NCBI RefSeq assembly: GCF_900105125.1
Contig: NZ_LT629750.1
Span: forward strand, 3,534,001 to 3,598,000
Direction: 5' to 3'
From: Bradyrhizobium canariense
GTDB lineage: Bacteria > Pseudomonadota > Alphaproteobacteria > Rhizobiales > Xanthobacteraceae
DNA: 64,000 nucleotides
In this document: in pieces, positions 63,100-64,000 of the stretch
Numbering within the stretch: the stretch's first letter is position 1
Layout of the letters: the number at the start of each line of letters is the position of its first letter
The notes under the pieces: model-generated
The model's database searches: none
Seen by the model: only the letters and a program-made list of their open reading frames with translations
Told to the model about the DNA's origin: nothing
Translations under genes and position numbers: made by a program

Positions 63100-63312
63100 T
63101 TGATCCTGCAATCCACCATCACCTGCCCGTCTTGCGGCCACGCGGCCACCGAGACCATGCCGACCGACGCCTGCCAGTTCTTCTACGACTGCAAAGGTTG
63201 CGGCACTCGGCTAAAGCCCAGGCCGGGCGATTGTTGCGTCTATTGCTCCTACGGGTCGGTTCCCTGTCCGCCGATTCAGCAAGACGGCAATTGCAGTTCG
63301 AAGTGCTGTTGA
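63100..63312 (+). CDS. GDCC-family small zinc protein
   Basis: A 70-residue protein rich in cysteine: T-C-P-S-C-G-H near the start, C-K-G-C-G in the middle, and the family motif GDCCVYCSYGSVPCPPIQ, a known conserved segment of the GDCCVxCSYG proteins of proteobacteria, often found near metal-transport genes. It should bind zinc. The best start is the TTG at 63100; no ATG is in frame close to it. The stop (TGA at 63310-63312) is in the same frame as the next reading frame. Confidence 0.7.
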   Translation: MILQSTITCPSCGHAATETMPTDACQFFYDCKGCGTRLKPRPGDCCVYCSYGSVPCPPIQQDGNCSSKCC

Positions 63313-63324
63313 CAGGAGCGCGCC

Positions 63325-63807
63325 ATCCCGACCCCATCGCTGGACCGATCCGACACCACCTGCTGGCAGTGTGGCGCCCCCGCCGGCGCCGAATATGCCT
63401 ATGCATTCCGGTTGGTCGCCAATCCGCAACGCAAGCTCGACGCATCAGGTTATCCCGTCAGCCGCGGCACGCAGCAGGACGAATTGAGCGTTCCCGTGCC
63501 GCGCTGTGCCGGTTGCCGTTCGCGAAACCGGCTGTCGGCAGCGATCGTTCTCGGCGGCACAGTGTCGGGTGCGATTATTTTGCCGATCCTGCAGTCGCTG
63601 TTCTGGCCACAGCTCACCGCGCCGGGCTGGCTGATCGTCAGCCACGAAGGCATCGGCAACCTCGCCACCGGCATCGGCGCCGTCCTGGGGTTCGCGGCCG
63701 CCCTGCTCGGCGTCGTCCTGCACCGTCGGCTTTCCGGCATCCGGTCGCTGAACGCCTATCCGCCCGTCGTCACGCTGAGGCAGACCGGCTGGCGTCACCC
63801 GGCATAG
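63325..63807 (+). CDS. Zinc-ribbon membrane protein without a standard start codon
   Basis: A 161-codon frame with C-W-Q-C at the start and C-A-G-C before two predicted spans (LSAAIVLGGTVSGAIILPILQ and GNLATGIGAVLGFAAALLGVVL). The protein-like sequence begins with IPTPSLDRSDTTCWQCGAPAG directly after AGGAG, where an ATC at 63325 stands in the position of a start codon. The first standard start in frame is a TTG at 63412, which removes the first C-x-x-C. This frame is the same as that of the GDCC gene, one TGA away. So a mutated start, a real AUC start or a sequencing error are possible; I cannot decide. Confidence 0.65.
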   Translation: MPTPSLDRSDTTCWQCGAPAGAEYAYAFRLVANPQRKLDASGYPVSRGTQQDELSVPVPRCAGCRSRNRLSAAIVLGGTVSGAIILPILQSLFWPQLTAPGWLIVSHEGIGNLATGIGAVLGFAAALLGVVLHRRLSGIRSLNAYPPVVTLRQTGWRHPA

Positions 63808-63867
63808 ACCGCGTTTTGACAGTCGTCGCGCTCCTGCTAGGAGCTATGCTAAGCAACCCGGCACATG

Positions 63868-64000
63868 ATGACCTCCGTTCTCACCCCCGCTACCCATCGC
63901 GTGAATTTTGCCGTTGGCAACGAACACAGCGCCAAACGCGTCGTCGACGTGCTGACCGAAACCTTTTTTGAGGGACAGGCGGCGATCGCCGCGTTCGAGC
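63868..64000 (+). CDS. prmA: Ribosomal protein L11 methyltransferase PrmA (3' end outside window)
   Basis: Methylates ribosomal protein L11. The first 44 residues, MTSVLTPATHRVNFAVGNEH, then SAKRVVDVLTETFFEGQAAIAAFE, match the N-terminal domain of alphaproteobacterial PrmA. The catalytic domain lies outside the window. Two ATG codons (63865 and 63868) are possible starts; neither has a strong ribosome site. Confidence 0.75.
   Translation, partial: MTSVLTPATHRVNFAVGNEHSAKRVVDVLTETFFEGQAAIAAFE

Noticed and set aside
63310..63312. TGA between GDCC gene and zinc-ribbon frame as selenocysteine
   Set aside because: No selenocysteine insertion hairpin was seen just after it, and the GDCC protein ends naturally there.

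Overview
The window reads as chromosome from an alphaproteobacterium of the Bradyrhizobium / Rhodopseudomonas group (Nitrobacteraceae). This rests on high GC, a circularly permuted two-piece tmRNA beside an alpha-type SspB gene, and many protein families typical of that group (DUF2065 beside hflKC, OpgC, MHYT-GGDEF-EAL, GDCC zinc protein, small tyrosine/glycine-rich secreted proteins). Assignment below family level is inference.

Layout. 1-9.4 kb: the 3' part of serB; a frameshifted DUF4160 gene with its DUF2442 partner; a long minus-strand run thyA - GNAT - folA - hflK - hflC - DUF2065 - degP; and a split two-gene chromate transporter. 8.9-12.2 kb: ssrA (tmRNA), sspB, fumC, a DUF4169 gene and a ribbon-helix-helix gene; the first two belong together in ribosome rescue and ClpXP delivery. 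12.3-17.6 kb: feoAB iron uptake, an ArsB-like permease, and a decayed patch with an MFS pseudogene carrying an internal deletion and a decapitated AraC regulator. 17.6-26.4 kb: a 1.2k-residue AsmA-like protein, a cytochrome P450 divergent from a TetR regulator with a visible operator, an MFS carrier with its own palindrome, and OpgC. 26.4-30.3 kb: two small secreted proteins and a TRAP transporter (dctM, dctQ, dctP).

30.8-37.6 kb is the most distinctive block: an amino-acid-type ABC transporter (binding protein plus a fused permease-ATPase), an acetamidase/formamidase, a 776-residue protein in which a whole AraC-type regulator is fused to a second acetamidase/formamidase, and a RidA-family deaminase. 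All are codirectional and closely spaced. The simplest reading is uptake and breakdown of an amide or amino-acid-like nitrogen compound, with a regulator that carries an enzyme-like sensory or catalytic half.

37.7-48 kb: a secreted alpha/beta hydrolase, several hypotheticals, an orphan TAXI binding protein, a GlcD/Dld oxidase, a hot-dog thioesterase, DUF1328 and a UvrD/PcrA helicase whose gene carries an in-frame insertion made of palindromic repeat DNA. Related repeats lie in intergenic DNA near 51.6 and 58.7 kb. 48-64 kb: DUF2336, a two-gene ABC exporter separated by twin long hairpins, an L,D-transpeptidase, PsiF, an MHYT-GGDEF-EAL protein, a membrane-bound spermidine-synthase-like protein, an FAD amine oxidase/desaturase-like protein, an acetyltransferase flanked by 27-bp direct repeats, small hypotheticals, and the first 45 codons of prmA at the right edge. 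I saw no tRNA, rRNA, CRISPR array, intact insertion sequence or prophage.
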